Assembly: GCA_013178305.1 (NCBI GenBank)
Contig: JABLXB010000003.1
Location: 400,879-464,878, forward strand
DNA: 64,000 nucleotides
Direction: 5' to 3'
From: Bacillota bacterium
GTDB lineage: Bacteria; Bacillota; Sulfobacillia; JABLXB01
The notes beneath the pieces were generated by a model. The model worked only from the letters and a program-made list of their open reading frames with translations. It made no database searches and was not told the origin of the DNA. Both the position numbers and the translations under genes were made by a program. Below, in pieces: positions 50,911 through 59,932 of the stretch; position 1 is the first letter of the stretch, and each line of letters begins with the position of its first letter.

Positions 50911-53095
50911 TGATCTGGGGTTCTGTTACGGAGTCAAGCGCGCGGTCGAAATGGCCGAGGCTGCGGCCGGAAGCTCAGGCGGTACCATATATTGCCTGGG
51001 TCCCCTGATTCACAACCCCCAGGAGGTAGAACGACTCCGCTCGAAAGGGATCAGACCGGTTGAAGGCCTCGCCCAGGTCATCGCCGGCACCCTCGTCTTG
51101 AGAACCCATGGGATGCCGCGCGATGTCGTTGCAGAGGCGTTGAGGAGGGGGCTGCCGGTCGTCGATGCCACTTGCCCGCACGTCCGGGCGGCGCAACAGG
51201 CGGCGAAGTCCCTCAGCGAACAGGGCTACCGGGTGCTGATCGTGGGCGACCCGGAGCATCCGGAGGTTATCGCCACCAGCTCGTGGGCGGGGAACGGATG
51301 CGCGGTCATCGACAGCGTCGAGAAGGCGCAGGCGCTCCCGGCCACGGACAGGGCGGGGGTCGTGGCGCAGACGACCGTGAGGCGTGAGCTGTTCGAAGCA
51401 GTCGTGGAGGTTCTCAGGGGCAGAGTCCCCGACCTCAAGGTGGAGGAGACGATCTGCGAGGCCACCGCGAGGAGACAGGAGGCTACCCGCCGGCTGGCCG
51501 GGTGCTGCGACCTGCTGCTTGTAGTAGGAGGCAGGGGGAGTGCGAACACCCGGCGGCTTGCAGAAATAGCTAGAGAAGAAGGTTGTGAGACCCACCTCAT
51601 CGAATCGGCTGAAGAGCTCAGGCGGGAGTGGTTTATGGGTAAAAGCTCGGTGGGGATGACAGCCGGAACCTCAACGCCAGAGTGGGTCATAAAGGAGGTC
51701 GCAGGCAAGGTGGAGGACATCGAGAAGAACGTATCTCACGAGGAGGCGCCCCAGGCGTCGGAACCTGAACAGAAGGCGGGGGGTCAGCCCGAAGCGGCGG
51801 CTGCGCCGGAAACGCTGGCCTCGCCTGAACCCGAGGTGAAGGCCGAGGCGGAGGCCGTTCCCGAGGCGCCGGCTCCTGAACCGCCGTCCCCCGAACAGCC
51901 TGCGGCACAGGCCGGGCCCGCGGAAGGCCAGATGTACGACGAGGCGCTGAAAGTGGTGAAGTCCGGCGATCTGATCAAGGGTAAAGTGGTTTCGGTCGAC
52001 GAGAACGGCGTCATGGTGGATGTCGGCTACAAGTCCGAAGGCGTCATACCGCCCAACGAGGTCAGTCGCAAGCAGGCGCCCTTGACTGAGATTGTCCACC
52101 CCGGAGACGAAATCATGGTGTACGTTCTTAGCGTGGACAGCCAGGAAGGCGTGCTGAAGCTCTCGAAGCGCCGCGCCGATGAGGAAGTGGCCTGGAAGAG
52201 CCTGCAGGAAGCCCTCGACGAGGGGCGCATCATCGAGGCGGAGGTCATCCAGGAGGTCAAGGGCGGTCTCGTGGTTGACGTCGGCCTCAGGGGGTTCGTC
52301 CCCGCGTCCCAGATCGAGCGCGGGTACGTGAGCAACCTCTCCAGGTACGTCGGGAAGCAGGTCCGCCTGAAGGTACTCGAGCTCGACCGCTCCAAGAACA
52401 GGGTCGTGCTGTCGCAGCGCGTGGTCCTGGAAGAGGAACGCGAGCGGCTGCGCACGGAGACGTGGTCGAGCATCAGCGAGGGGCAGGTCAGGCGCGGCGT
52501 GGTCAAGGGGCTGACCGACTTCGGCGCGTTCGTCGACATCGGCGGGGTGGATGGACTCCTCCACGTGTCCGAACTCTCGTGGGGCAGGGTGAGTCACCCA
52601 TCCGAGGTAGTCAAAGAGGGCGACCAGATCGACGTGATGGTGTTGAGGATCGACAGGGAGAAGGGCAAGATATCGCTCGGTCTCAAGCAGGTGCTTCCAG
52701 ACCCGTGGAGCACCGTGTCGACGAAGTACCCCGTGGACGCAGTGGTCCAGGGTAAGGTGACCAGGCTGGCTCCGTTCGGGGCGTTCGTGCAGCTGGAGCC
52801 GGGCGTCGAGGGACTCATACACATATCGGAGATGTCGCACCAGAGGGTCGCCAAACCCGACGAGGTGCTGAGCCCCGGTCAGGCGGTCAAGGTGAAGGTT
52901 CTGAAGTCCAAGCCCGACGAGAGGCGGATCAGCCTGAGCCTCAAGGCGGTCGAGGATGACACGGAAAAGGCGCGGGCCGACGAGTACATCGCGGAGCAGA
53001 AGGCTCTCGATAACCCAACACTCGGCGACATGTTCGGCGACATCCTCGGCGAGGCCAGGGGCGACAAGGAAACTAAGGAGGACACTGGGGAGTAA
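50891..53095 (+). CDS. ispH: Bifunctional IspH (HMBPP reductase) / ribosomal protein S1
   Basis: Two proteins in one chain. Residues 1-283 are 4-hydroxy-3-methylbut-2-enyl diphosphate reductase, last step of the MEP pathway, with cluster Cys residues C12 (GFCYGVKRA), DATCPHV and the third in ETICEAT. A Glu/Pro/Ala-rich linker (about residues 283-350) leads to four S1 repeats, e.g. VKGLTDFGAFVDIGGVDGLL and VTRLAPFGAFVQLEPGVEGLI. Total 734 aa. This fusion is established in clostridia. The TTG has CGGGGGA upstream. A terminator follows. Confidence 0.93.
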   Translation: MKVRFADDLGFCYGVKRAVEMAEAAAGSSGGTIYCLGPLIHNPQEVERLRSKGIRPVEGLAQVIAGTLVLRTHGMPRDVVAEALRRGLPVVDATCPHVRAAQQAAKSLSEQGYRVLIVGDPEHPEVIATSSWAGNGCAVIDSVEKAQALPATDRAGVVAQTTVRRELFEAVVEVLRGRVPDLKVEETICEATARRQEATRRLAGCCDLLLVVGGRGSANTRRLAEIAREEGCETHLIESAEELRREWFMGKSSVGMTAGTSTPEWVIKEVAGKVEDIEKNVSHEEAPQASEPEQKAGGQPEAAAAPETLASPEPEVKAEAEAVPEAPAPEPPSPEQPAAQAGPAEGQMYDEALKVVKSGDLIKGKVVSVDENGVMVDVGYKSEGVIPPNEVSRKQAPLTEIVHPGDEIMVYVLSVDSQEGVLKLSKRRADEEVAWKSLQEALDEGRIIEAEVIQEVKGGLVVDVGLRGFVPASQIERGYVSNLSRYVGKQVRLKVLELDRSKNRVVLSQRVVLEEERERLRTETWSSISEGQVRRGVVKGLTDFGAFVDIGGVDGLLHVSELSWGRVSHPSEVVKEGDQIDVMVLRIDREKGKISLGLKQVLPDPWSTVSTKYPVDAVVQGKVTRLAPFGAFVQLEPGVEGLIHISEMSHQRVAKPDEVLSPGQAVKVKVLKSKPDERRISLSLKAVEDDTEKARADEYIAEQKALDNPTLGDMFGDILGEARGDKETKEDTGE

Positions 53096-53163
53096 GCGCG
53101 GCTGGGCGGGGGCGGACCCTCGGGTCCCCGCCGCGCACTGCACACTCCGCAGATGCAGATTGC

Positions 53164-53190
53164 GGGGCCGCATGGCGGCGGCCCCTTTTC
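53164..53190 (+). terminator. Rho-independent terminator of the cmk-plsC-ispH unit
   Basis: GGGGCCGC (53164-53171) pairs with GCGGCCCC (53178-53185) around a 6-base loop, then TTTTC. Confidence 0.75.
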
Positions 53191-53244
53191 AATTCAATCA
53201 GGCCGGCGGTGCCAGCCTGCGCTCTCTACCCCCCGGATTAGGCA

Positions 53245-53261
53245 TGTCATCTTTCCTGACA
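53245..53261. promoter_or_regulatory. GlnR/TnrA operator box
   Basis: TGTCA-TCTTTCC-TGACA is a perfect match to the consensus TGTNAN7TNACA. It lies 8 bp before the -35 box of the glnR-glnA promoter, where GlnR regulates its own operon in Bacillus. Confidence 0.75.
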
Positions 53262-53268
53262 TCCTCGC

Positions 53269-53298
53269 TTGACAGTATTTCTGACCAGCACATATACT
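53269..53298 (+). promoter_or_regulatory. Strong sigma-A promoter of glnR-glnA
   Basis: TTGACA (53269-53274) and TATACT (53293-53298) are 18 bp apart, with the GlnR box just upstream. The TGACA half-box and the -35 also read as a second, weaker TGACAN7TTGACA pair. Confidence 0.8.
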
Positions 53299-53332
53299 CA
53301 AGCCATGGCTGGAAGAACTGGGGGTATGGCGC

Positions 53333-53770
53333 TTGATAGAGTGTGACAGGCCGGTCCTGTCGATGAGCGTGGTCGTTTCGATGACAGGGCTCAGTGAGCG
53401 CCAGATCAGGTACTACGAGTCCAAAGGGCTTCTCAAGCCGGACCGCACCCGTGGCAACAGGCGAATGTACTCACAGGAAGACGTCGACCGGCTTCGCGAG
53501 ATAAAGGCCCTGCTCCAGGTTGGCTACACGCTGGGCGAGGTCCCAGCAGCCCTTACCAGGCGCGCGCAGAGCCAGGCCAGGCAGCCTCACCGCGGCGACG
53601 CCGCCATCAAGTTTCCCGGCGCCGGAAGCGGTCAGCCGGCCAGGCGAATCACGTCGCTCTATCCGCCCGCCGGCGGGTTCCAGTTGATCGACGCCGTCGA
53701 TGAGGCGAGGTCCAAGGCGGCCAGGTCCAAAGATGTCATTTCCATAGGGGAAGGGAGAGGAAAGGCTTGA
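53333..53770 (+). CDS. glnR: MerR-family regulator, GlnR type
   Basis: Nitrogen regulator of glutamine synthetase. The N-terminal MerR winged helix (SERQIRYYESKGLLKPDRTRGNRRMYSQEDVDRLREIKALLQVGYTLGEV) carries the GNRRM signature of GlnR/TnrA. The C-terminal region is Ala/Arg-rich. The next gene, glnA, overlaps by 4 bases, the conserved glnRA order. The TTG start has GGGGGTAT about 8 bases upstream. Feedback-inhibited glutamine synthetase is the expected co-effector. Confidence 0.88.
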   Translation: MIECDRPVLSMSVVVSMTGLSERQIRYYESKGLLKPDRTRGNRRMYSQEDVDRLREIKALLQVGYTLGEVPAALTRRAQSQARQPHRGDAAIKFPGAGSGQPARRITSLYPPAGGFQLIDAVDEARSKAARSKDVISIGEGRGKA

Positions 53771-55098
53771 CGAGGAGGACGGAAGAGGACGTCATGAGGC
53801 TGGCCAGGGACCTGAACGTGAAGTTCGTGATGCTCCAGCTCATCGACATCCTCGGGGTTCCGAAGAACGTGGCGATACCTGTGTCGGAACTGGAGAAGGC
53901 CCTCCGCGGCGAGCACCTTTTCGACGGCTCTTCGATCGAGGGCTTTGTGAGGATCGAGGAGTCCGACATGGTGCTGAGGCCGGACCCCGACACGTTCGCC
54001 GTATTCCCGTGGAAGTCACAGGAAGGGGTCACCGCCAGGCTCATCTGCGACGTGCACAACCCCGACGGCTCCCCGTTTGCAGGCTGCCCCAGGCAGGCCT
54101 TGAAAAGGATCATGAAAGAGGCCGAGGGTCTGGGGTTCACCATGTTCTGCGGGTCGGAGGCGGAATTCTTCCTGTTCGAGCGCGACGAGAAGGGCAAGCC
54201 CGTTTTGCAGACGAGCGACCAGGCCGGGTATTTCGACCTCTCGCCGATGGACAAGGGCGAGGACGCGCGGCGCGACATGGTGCTGGCCATGCAGGAAATG
54301 GGGTTTGAAGTGGAGACCTCGCACCACGAGGTCGCGCCGGGCCAGCACGAGATCGATTTCAAGTACGCCGACGCGGTGCGGACCGCGGACAACATAGTGA
54401 CATTCCGCTTCATCGTCAGGGTGATAGCCCTCGAGCACGGGATGCACGCAACGTTCATGCCGAAGCCCATATTCGGGGTGAACGGCTCGGGGATGCACAC
54501 CCACCAGTCCCTTTTCGCCAACGGCGCCAACGCATTCGCCGACCCGGGCGGCAAGTACGGGCTGAGTAAGGCCTGCCTGTACTATATCGGCGGGTTGATG
54601 AAGCACGCGAAGGCGATCACCGCGATATGCAACCCGCTTGTGAATTCTTACAAGCGGCTGGTACCGGGTTACGAGGCGCCGTGCTACATCGCGTGGTCCG
54701 AGAGGAACCGCAGCCCGCTCATCCGCGTCCCCGCCGTGCGCGGCAAGGCCACGAGGATCGAGTTCCGCAGCCCCGACCCGTCGTGCAACCCATATCTCGC
54801 GTACGCGCTGATGCTGAAGGCGGGCCTGGACGGCATCAGGAACCGGATCGAGCCGCCGGAGCCAATGAACCGGAATATCTACGAGATGGACGAGGTCGAG
54901 AGGATCGCTCTCGGAGTCGACAACCTGCCCGGCAGCCTTTTCGACGCGATTCAGGAGATGAAGAAAGACTCGCTCGTGAAAGACGCTCTCGGAGACCACA
55001 TCTACAACAGGTTCATCGAGGCGAAGACGATAGAATGGGACGTCTACCGCACGCAGGTTCACGAGTGGGAGCACCAGCAGTACCTGACGGTGTTCTAG
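53767..55098 (+). CDS. glnA: Glutamine synthetase type I
   Basis: Makes glutamine from glutamate, ammonia and ATP. The 443-aa dodecameric GSI-alpha enzyme shows FDGSSIEGFVRIEESDMVL, GSEAEFFLFERDE, NGSGMHTHQSLF and the ATP-site RNRSPLIRVPAVRGKATRIEFRSPDPSCNPYLA. No adenylylation-site extension (GSI-beta) is present, consistent with control by GlnR and feedback. TTG start with GGAAGGGAGAGG upstream. Terminator-like hairpin follows. Confidence 0.95.
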   Translation: MTRRTEEDVMRLARDLNVKFVMLQLIDILGVPKNVAIPVSELEKALRGEHLFDGSSIEGFVRIEESDMVLRPDPDTFAVFPWKSQEGVTARLICDVHNPDGSPFAGCPRQALKRIMKEAEGLGFTMFCGSEAEFFLFERDEKGKPVLQTSDQAGYFDLSPMDKGEDARRDMVLAMQEMGFEVETSHHEVAPGQHEIDFKYADAVRTADNIVTFRFIVRVIALEHGMHATFMPKPIFGVNGSGMHTHQSLFANGANAFADPGGKYGLSKACLYYIGGLMKHAKAITAICNPLVNSYKRLVPGYEAPCYIAWSERNRSPLIRVPAVRGKATRIEFRSPDPSCNPYLAYALMLKAGLDGIRNRIEPPEPMNRNIYEMDEVERIALGVDNLPGSLFDAIQEMKKDSLVKDALGDHIYNRFIEAKTIEWDVYRTQVHEWEHQQYLTVF

Positions 55099-55135
55099 AC
55101 AGCGGCGTTCCACGGAACTGCGTTCCAGAGAGCAG

Positions 55136-55167
55136 ATTGGCCCGCCGGGTCACACCGGAGGGCCAAT
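55136..55167 (+). terminator. Terminator-like hairpin after glnA
   Basis: ATTGGCCC-G-CCGG pairs with CCGG-A-GGGCCAAT, a 12-bp stem with one G/A mismatch and a 6-base loop, without a U-run. The rest of the gap to the next gene shows a minor GGAAC/GTTCC dyad only. Confidence 0.5.
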
Positions 55168-55299
55168 TCGATTGGCGCGAGGACATTTGCGGTCCCGTGT
55201 TGAACCATCCCCCGTAAGCCGGCCAAGGATTTCTCGTGAGCGTCCGTGTCGAGCAGACCCTGCGCCTGCAGCCGGCGAGCCCTCGTGGAGGTGTTCCGT

Positions 55300-56487
55300 T
55301 TGACCGGTGTGCCGCCCATCGATCGCGATAAAGTGCGGGCCTGGCTCAGAGACATGATATCGATCGACTCCGTCAACCCGACGCTCGTCAGCGGCGGGGC
55401 CGGCGAGGGCGCGATGGCCCGGTACCTTGCCGGCGTCTGCAGGGACATCGGCCTGGAAGCGACCGTCGAGGGGCCGTCGCCCGACAGGCCCAACATCGTG
55501 GCGACGCTGCGCGGCTCGCGGCCGTCCCGTCGACAGAATCTCCTTCTCAACGGCCACCTCGACACGGTCGGCGTCGGCGGTATGCGTGATCCGCTGGTGG
55601 CCATGGAAAGGAACGGGCGGGTGTACGGCCGCGGCGCACTCGACATGAAGGGGGGCCTGGCGGCCATCCTCGGCGCCATGGAAGCGCTCTCGCGGAGCGG
55701 CCTGAATCTCGAGGGGGACGTGATCTTCGGCGGCACCAGCGACGAGGAGCACTCCAGCGTGGGGGCGCAGTATCTCGCGCCGCGGGTCGAGGCCGGGGCG
55801 GCCGTCATCACCGAGGCCACCGGCATGCGAATATGCGTCGCCCACAAGGGATTTGCGTGGGTGAGGGTGGAGACGCGGGGGAGGGCCGCGCACGGGAGCC
55901 GTCCGTCCGACGGCGTGGACGCGATAGCGCACATGGGGAGGTTCCTGACACGACTGGAAGGGCTCGCGGCGCGGGAGTTCCCGCGCAGGGGCCACCCTCT
56001 TCTCGGCCCGCCGTCCTTGCATGCCTCGACTGTGTCGGGCGGCGCGGAGCTCAGCACCTACCCGGACAGATGCGTCCTGATGTACGAGATGCGCACCGTA
56101 CCCGGGGAAACCGCGGAGACGGTCCTCACGGAGTGCGGCGGAATCATCGACTCTCTCTCTCGGGAGGACCCGTCATTCAAGGCGGACTTCCAGGTCACCG
56201 TGTTCCGTCCCCCATACGAGGTGAACCCCGGTTCGCGCCTTGTGAGGTTGCTTGGCGAGTCGTTTACGCGGGCTACCGGCAGGCCGCCGGCGACGACCGG
56301 CATGGCGTGCTGGCTCGACAGCGCGATTTTCGGAGGGGCGGGGATACCCAGCGTCATCTTCGGCCCGGGCGGCGAAGGCGCGCACGCCGACGAGGAGTAC
56401 GTCAACGTGGAGGACGTGCTCACGGTAGCGGGTACGCTGGCGGACCTCGCCGTGCTGTTCTGTGGTGGGGCCGACGGCGACGTGTAA
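55300..56487 (+). CDS. M20 family metallopeptidase / deacylase
   Basis: Zinc-dependent exopeptidase or deacylase of the ArgE/DapE/CPG2 family. Metal ligands are in LLLNGHLDTV (His, Asp), GRGALDMKGG (Asp), TSDEEHSS (Glu) and EGAHADEEYV (His), with a dimerisation domain in between (FAWVRVETRGRAAHGSRPSDG). The 395-aa length is typical. TTG start with TGGAGGTG about 7 bases upstream. Substrate unknown; it is followed by glycerate kinase 13 bases later. Confidence 0.87.
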   Translation: MTGVPPIDRDKVRAWLRDMISIDSVNPTLVSGGAGEGAMARYLAGVCRDIGLEATVEGPSPDRPNIVATLRGSRPSRRQNLLLNGHLDTVGVGGMRDPLVAMERNGRVYGRGALDMKGGLAAILGAMEALSRSGLNLEGDVIFGGTSDEEHSSVGAQYLAPRVEAGAAVITEATGMRICVAHKGFAWVRVETRGRAAHGSRPSDGVDAIAHMGRFLTRLEGLAAREFPRRGHPLLGPPSLHASTVSGGAELSTYPDRCVLMYEMRTVPGETAETVLTECGGIIDSLSREDPSFKADFQVTVFRPPYEVNPGSRLVRLLGESFTRATGRPPATTGMACWLDSAIFGGAGIPSVIFGPGGEGAHADEEYVNVEDVLTVAGTLADLAVLFCGGADGDV

Positions 56488-56499
56488 GGAGGGAGACGC

Positions 56500-57657
56500 T
56501 TGCGAGTGCTGGTTGCGCCCAACGCATTCAAGGGCAGCCTGAGCCCTGCCGCGGCCGCCCACAGCCTCTCCGCGGGCCTTCGACGGTCCCTGGAGGACGT
56601 CGATGTGGCCGAGTTCCCGATATCAGACGGGGGCCAGGGTTTTGTCGACGCCGTCGTTACCGCGAAGAACGGTGAGTTTGTGGAGGTCGAGGTTGAGGGG
56701 CCGCTGGGGGACCATGTGCGGGCGCGCTTTGGACTTATAGGTGCCGGAAGGACGGCGGTCGTGGAAATGGCGTCGGCGTCGGGAATAACATTGATCCCGG
56801 CGGAGAAGCGGGACCCGCTGAAAGCGAGCACGTACGGGACCGGCCAGATCATACGCGCGGCGCTCGAACGTGGCTGTGATAAACTGATCGTCGGCATAGG
56901 AGGCAGCGCCACAAACGACGGCGGGGCCGGAATGGCGCAGGCGCTGGGCGCCAGGCTGCTCGATCCGGATGGCCGCGACCTCGGCAGAGGCGGTGGCGAG
57001 CTCGCCCGTCTGGAGTCGATCGACGCGACTGGCGTGGACGAGCGACTCCGGATGGTCGACGTTATCGTGGCGTGCGACGTGACCAATCCCCTTTGCGGCG
57101 AGACCGGGGCTTCTGCGGTGTACGGCCCGCAGAAGGGGGCCACCCCGGAGATGGTCAGGATTCTTGACAGGAACTTGTTCAGATTCGCACAAGTCATGAA
57201 ACGCGACCTGGGTGCGGATGTGTTGTCGATCCCGGGTTCGGGCGCCGCGGGCGGGCTCGGAGGGGGCCTCCTCGCATTCGCCGGCGCGAGGCTCATGCCG
57301 GGTTTCGAGATAGTTTCGGGAATACTTGGGTTGGAAGCGGCTGTCAGGGCTTGCGACCTGGTCGTGACAGGGGAAGGACGGCTGGATTTGCAGACGCTCA
57401 GTGGTAAGGGCCCCCTCGGTGTGGCGCGGCTTGCCAGGGGTAGCGGCGTTCCGGTTGTGGCGGTCGCCGGCCAGGTGGAAGACGGCGCCTGGGACGCGAT
57501 GAACGAGGAATTCGACGCCGTGGTCGTGGCTTCAGGCGGGCCCAGTACCGAGCAGGCGACGATGGCGGCCGCGGGCACGCTTCTAGAGCGGGCCGGATTA
57601 ATGATCGGGAGGATGATATCCGTGGGGCGTGTTCTTGAGAGGCGGGACACTCCATGA
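56500..57657 (+). CDS. glxK: Glycerate kinase
   Basis: Phosphorylates glycerate to 2- or 3-phosphoglycerate. The 385-aa protein begins VLVAPNAFKGSLSPAAAAHSL and contains FPISDGGQGFVDAVV, VGIGGSATNDGGAGMAQALG and DLVVTGEGRLDLQTLSGKGP, the hallmarks of the GlxK family. TTG start with GGAGGGAGACGC upstream. It overlaps plsY by ATGATGG. Confidence 0.93.
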   Translation: MRVLVAPNAFKGSLSPAAAAHSLSAGLRRSLEDVDVAEFPISDGGQGFVDAVVTAKNGEFVEVEVEGPLGDHVRARFGLIGAGRTAVVEMASASGITLIPAEKRDPLKASTYGTGQIIRAALERGCDKLIVGIGGSATNDGGAGMAQALGARLLDPDGRDLGRGGGELARLESIDATGVDERLRMVDVIVACDVTNPLCGETGASAVYGPQKGATPEMVRILDRNLFRFAQVMKRDLGADVLSIPGSGAAGGLGGGLLAFAGARLMPGFEIVSGILGLEAAVRACDLVVTGEGRLDLQTLSGKGPLGVARLARGSGVPVVAVAGQVEDGAWDAMNEEFDAVVVASGGPSTEQATMAAAGTLLERAGLMIGRMISVGRVLERRDTP

Positions 57658-58265
57658 TGGCGGATTACGCGGGCCTGATACTGGCGGGAGGCGCGGGGTA
57701 CTTCCTCGGTTCTATTCCGTTCGGGTTGATAGTCGGTCGCCGTCTTGGGAATGTCGACGTGAGGAATTACGGGAGCGGGAACATTGGAACGACCAACGTG
57801 CTGCGGGTGCTGGGTCCCGCCCCCGCCGCAGTGGTGCTGGGTTTCGACCTGGGGAAGGGCGCGCTCTCGGCTTTGCTCGGGTCGAGACTGGCGGGGTCCT
57901 GGGGAGCGTCGATCGCCGCCGCCATGGCGGTCGTGGGCCATTCGTTCCCCGTGTGGCTCGGATTCCGCGGCGGAAAGAGCGTGGCCACAGCCGCAGGGGG
58001 GCTGCTCGTTCTTGCCCCGAAAGTGCTGTTGATCGAGATCGCCCTGTTCGTTGCGGTCGTCGCCACGACGCGCTACGTCTCACTCGGATCGATACTCGCC
58101 GCGGCTGCCGTTCCGTTCCTGTTCGCCGCCACCGGCTCGGATACACCCGGTATAGCGTACGCCGCCGTCGCAGGGGGTCTCGTCATCGTTCGGCACAGGA
58201 CAAACATCCGGAGGCTCCTCTCGGGTACCGAAAACAGATTGGGGAAAAAGGCCGGACCCGGCTGA
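57654..58265 (+). CDS. plsY: Acyl-phosphate:glycerol-3-phosphate acyltransferase PlsY
   Basis: Membrane enzyme for the first step of phospholipid synthesis in most Bacillota. The 203-aa protein shows YFLGSIPFGLIVGR, VRNYGSGNIGTTNVLRVLG, VGHSFPVWLGFRGGKSVATAAGG and RHRTNIRRLLSGTENRLG. It overlaps glycerate kinase by 4 bases. Confidence 0.95.
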   Translation: MMADYAGLILAGGAGYFLGSIPFGLIVGRRLGNVDVRNYGSGNIGTTNVLRVLGPAPAAVVLGFDLGKGALSALLGSRLAGSWGASIAAAMAVVGHSFPVWLGFRGGKSVATAAGGLLVLAPKVLLIEIALFVAVVATTRYVSLGSILAAAAVPFLFAATGSDTPGIAYAAVAGGLVIVRHRTNIRRLLSGTENRLGKKAGPG

Positions 58266-58293
58266 ATATAATCCTCGTGGGAGGGATCGGCCT

Positions 58294-58725
58294 ATGCCTT
58301 ACACAAGAGCCGGCCTCGGACGGAGGGTCCTGGCGTCGCTTGTCGACGCGGTTATCTCGCTGGTACTCGCGATGGCGCCGGTTGTCGGTGGGCTCGCCGC
58401 GGCCGCCTACATGCTCGCGAAGGACGGGCTGATGGATGGAAGGAGTCCCGGCAAGAAGATCTTCAACCTGAAGGTGGTGACTGTGTCCGGCTGGCAGGCT
58501 GCCACGTATGTGGATTCCGTCAAGCGTAACGCCATTTTCGCCGCCCCCGACCTTCTAATGCTCGTCCCCATCATCGGCCTCACCTTCGCAGCCCCCGTTT
58601 CGCTGGCGATCTTCATACTCGAGCTGGTTTTCATCATCACCGACCCCGAGGGTCTCAGACTCGGCGACAAATTCGCGGGGACAAAGGTTGTGGAGGTACT
58701 GCCGGAACGGATGAAGGCCGCCTAG
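58294..58725 (+). CDS. RDD family membrane protein
   Basis: Small polytopic membrane protein, 143 aa, with the RDD pattern (LGRRVLASLVDAVISLVL, then GRSPGKKIFNLKVV, then RLGDKFAGTKVV). Three hydrophobic segments. GGGAGGGATCGG precedes the ATG. Function unknown; RDD proteins have been linked to Na/H exchange and stress. It ends the M20-glxK-plsY unit. Confidence 0.8.
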   Translation: MPYTRAGLGRRVLASLVDAVISLVLAMAPVVGGLAAAAYMLAKDGLMDGRSPGKKIFNLKVVTVSGWQAATYVDSVKRNAIFAAPDLLMLVPIIGLTFAAPVSLAIFILELVFIITDPEGLRLGDKFAGTKVVEVLPERMKAA

Positions 58726-58812
58726 CGCTCAGCACCCAACCCGGCACGCATGCCCCAACGCGGCCGCCCCGTCTTTTTGCCTGCGGCGGAATTACTTTCC
58801 GCGCCGGCGGGG

Positions 58813-58843
58813 TGGACAGGCCGACGCTGATCTGGTGTATAAT
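58813..58843 (+). promoter_or_regulatory. Promoter of the parvulin foldase gene
   Basis: TATAAT (58838-58843) is a perfect -10, with a near-consensus TGGACA (58813-58818) 19 bp upstream. Confidence 0.55.
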
Positions 58844-58869
58844 CGGGGAGGCCGGGACTTGAGGTCAAT

Positions 58870-59799
58870 ATGAGCGTGGGGGTCGTGCAGTTGAGGAAAT
58901 GGCTTCTCGTTGGAATCGTACTGGCCCTGATCGCGGGGCTTGGCGTTGCGGTTTATACCAGGTCGGCGGTGTTGTCTGTCAACGGGGACCGGATTAGCCC
59001 AGACGAGTTCTACAAGGCGCTGCAGAACGAATCAGGCAAGCAGGTACTCGACCGCCTGATAATTGAAAGGCTGGTTAAGCAGGAGGCGAAGCGCCAGAAC
59101 ATCGCCGTTTCCAGGGAAGACGTTGACAAGGAGATCGCCCGGATCAAGACGCAGTTCCTCAGTGACGAGGAGTTCAAGAATGCCCTGAAGGACGCCGGCA
59201 TGGAGATGAGTGACTTGCAGGACGTAGTCGGCCTGAACCTGCTCATCAAGAAGCTCACCTTGAAGGACGTCAAGATCACCGAGGACGACATCAAGAGTTA
59301 CTTTGATGAGAACAAGGAGTCGCTGGGCCAGCCGGAAAAGGTGAAGGTCAGGCACATCCTCGTCGAGACCCGAGAAGAAGCAGAGCAGATATTGAAAGAC
59401 CTGAAGGCGGGCAAGGATTTCGCTGCGCTGGCCGTGGCGAAGTCCACCGACCCGGGCAGCAAGGACAACGGCGGGGACATGGGGTTCATCACGCGCGGCG
59501 AGACCGAGGAAGCGTTCGAGAAAGCCGCGTTCGCGCTCAAGGCAGGCGAGCTCAGCGACGTGGTGCAGACGTCGTACGGTTTCCACGTGATCAGGGTCGA
59601 CGCGAAGGAAGAGGCCAGGCCTGCGACGCTTGAGGGTTCGCGCGCGAAGATCGTGGAAGCGCTGGAGTCGTCGAAGGCGAAGCCCGTCGAGACCCTGGTC
59701 AACGAACTGAAGTCGGCTTCGAATGTGCGTGTGTACTGGGAGCGGTATAAGTATCTCGAGCACGTGCCCGCACCCGCTGCCGAGCCGGAAAAGAAGTAG
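58870..59799 (+). CDS. Membrane-anchored peptidyl-prolyl isomerase (SurA/PrsA-like parvulin)
   Basis: Extracytoplasmic foldase. Residues 1-30 contain an uncleaved or signal-type helix without a lipobox Cys. Residues 36-150 are a SurA-N-type chaperone domain and residues about 155-260 a rotamase domain (VRHILVETREEAEQILKDLKAGKDFAALA... GGDMGFITRGET... PFHVIRVD-like TSYGFHVIRVD). Length 309 aa. It has its own promoter and terminator. Confidence 0.88.
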   Translation: MSVGVVQLRKWLLVGIVLALIAGLGVAVYTRSAVLSVNGDRISPDEFYKALQNESGKQVLDRLIIERLVKQEAKRQNIAVSREDVDKEIARIKTQFLSDEEFKNALKDAGMEMSDLQDVVGLNLLIKKLTLKDVKITEDDIKSYFDENKESLGQPEKVKVRHILVETREEAEQILKDLKAGKDFAALAVAKSTDPGSKDNGGDMGFITRGETEEAFEKAAFALKAGELSDVVQTSYGFHVIRVDAKEEARPATLEGSRAKIVEALESSKAKPVETLVNELKSASNVRVYWERYKYLEHVPAPAAEPEKK

Positions 59800-59833
59800 G
59801 CTGGAAGGATAAGAGAACGCGAGATATTTCAAG

Positions 59834-59868
59834 GAGAGCGCCTCTTTATCGGCGCTCTCTTCGTTTTG
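59834..59868 (+). terminator. Rho-independent terminator of the foldase gene
   Basis: GAGAGCGCC and GGCGCTCTC form a perfect 9-bp stem with an 8-base loop, followed by TTCGTTTTG. Confidence 0.85.
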
Positions 59869-59887
59869 CGCGATATAGTAACATTAG

Positions 59888-59913
59888 CATATATGATTAT
59901 TGAGATATATGAT
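59888..59913. promoter_or_regulatory. AT-rich operator candidate upstream of the ArsR regulator
   Basis: CATATAT (59888-59894) and ATATATG (59905-59911) form a dyad; ATATATGAT also occurs twice in direct orientation 16 bp apart. This AT-rich patch in GC-rich DNA, 20 bases before the regulator start, is typical of ArsR-family operators. Confidence 0.55.
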
Positions 59914-59932
59914 GCGTTACGGGTGATGGATT

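Noticed and set aside
50891..53095. Fusion of IspH and S1 as a novel or artefactual gene
   Set aside because: This bifunctional protein is established in clostridia; both parts are intact and joined by a normal linker.
56058..57941. Very long open frame on the minus strand (about 620 codons)
   Set aside because: Antisense to the M20 peptidase, glycerate kinase and plsY genes; low-complexity Ser/Pro-rich product, no ribosome-binding site.
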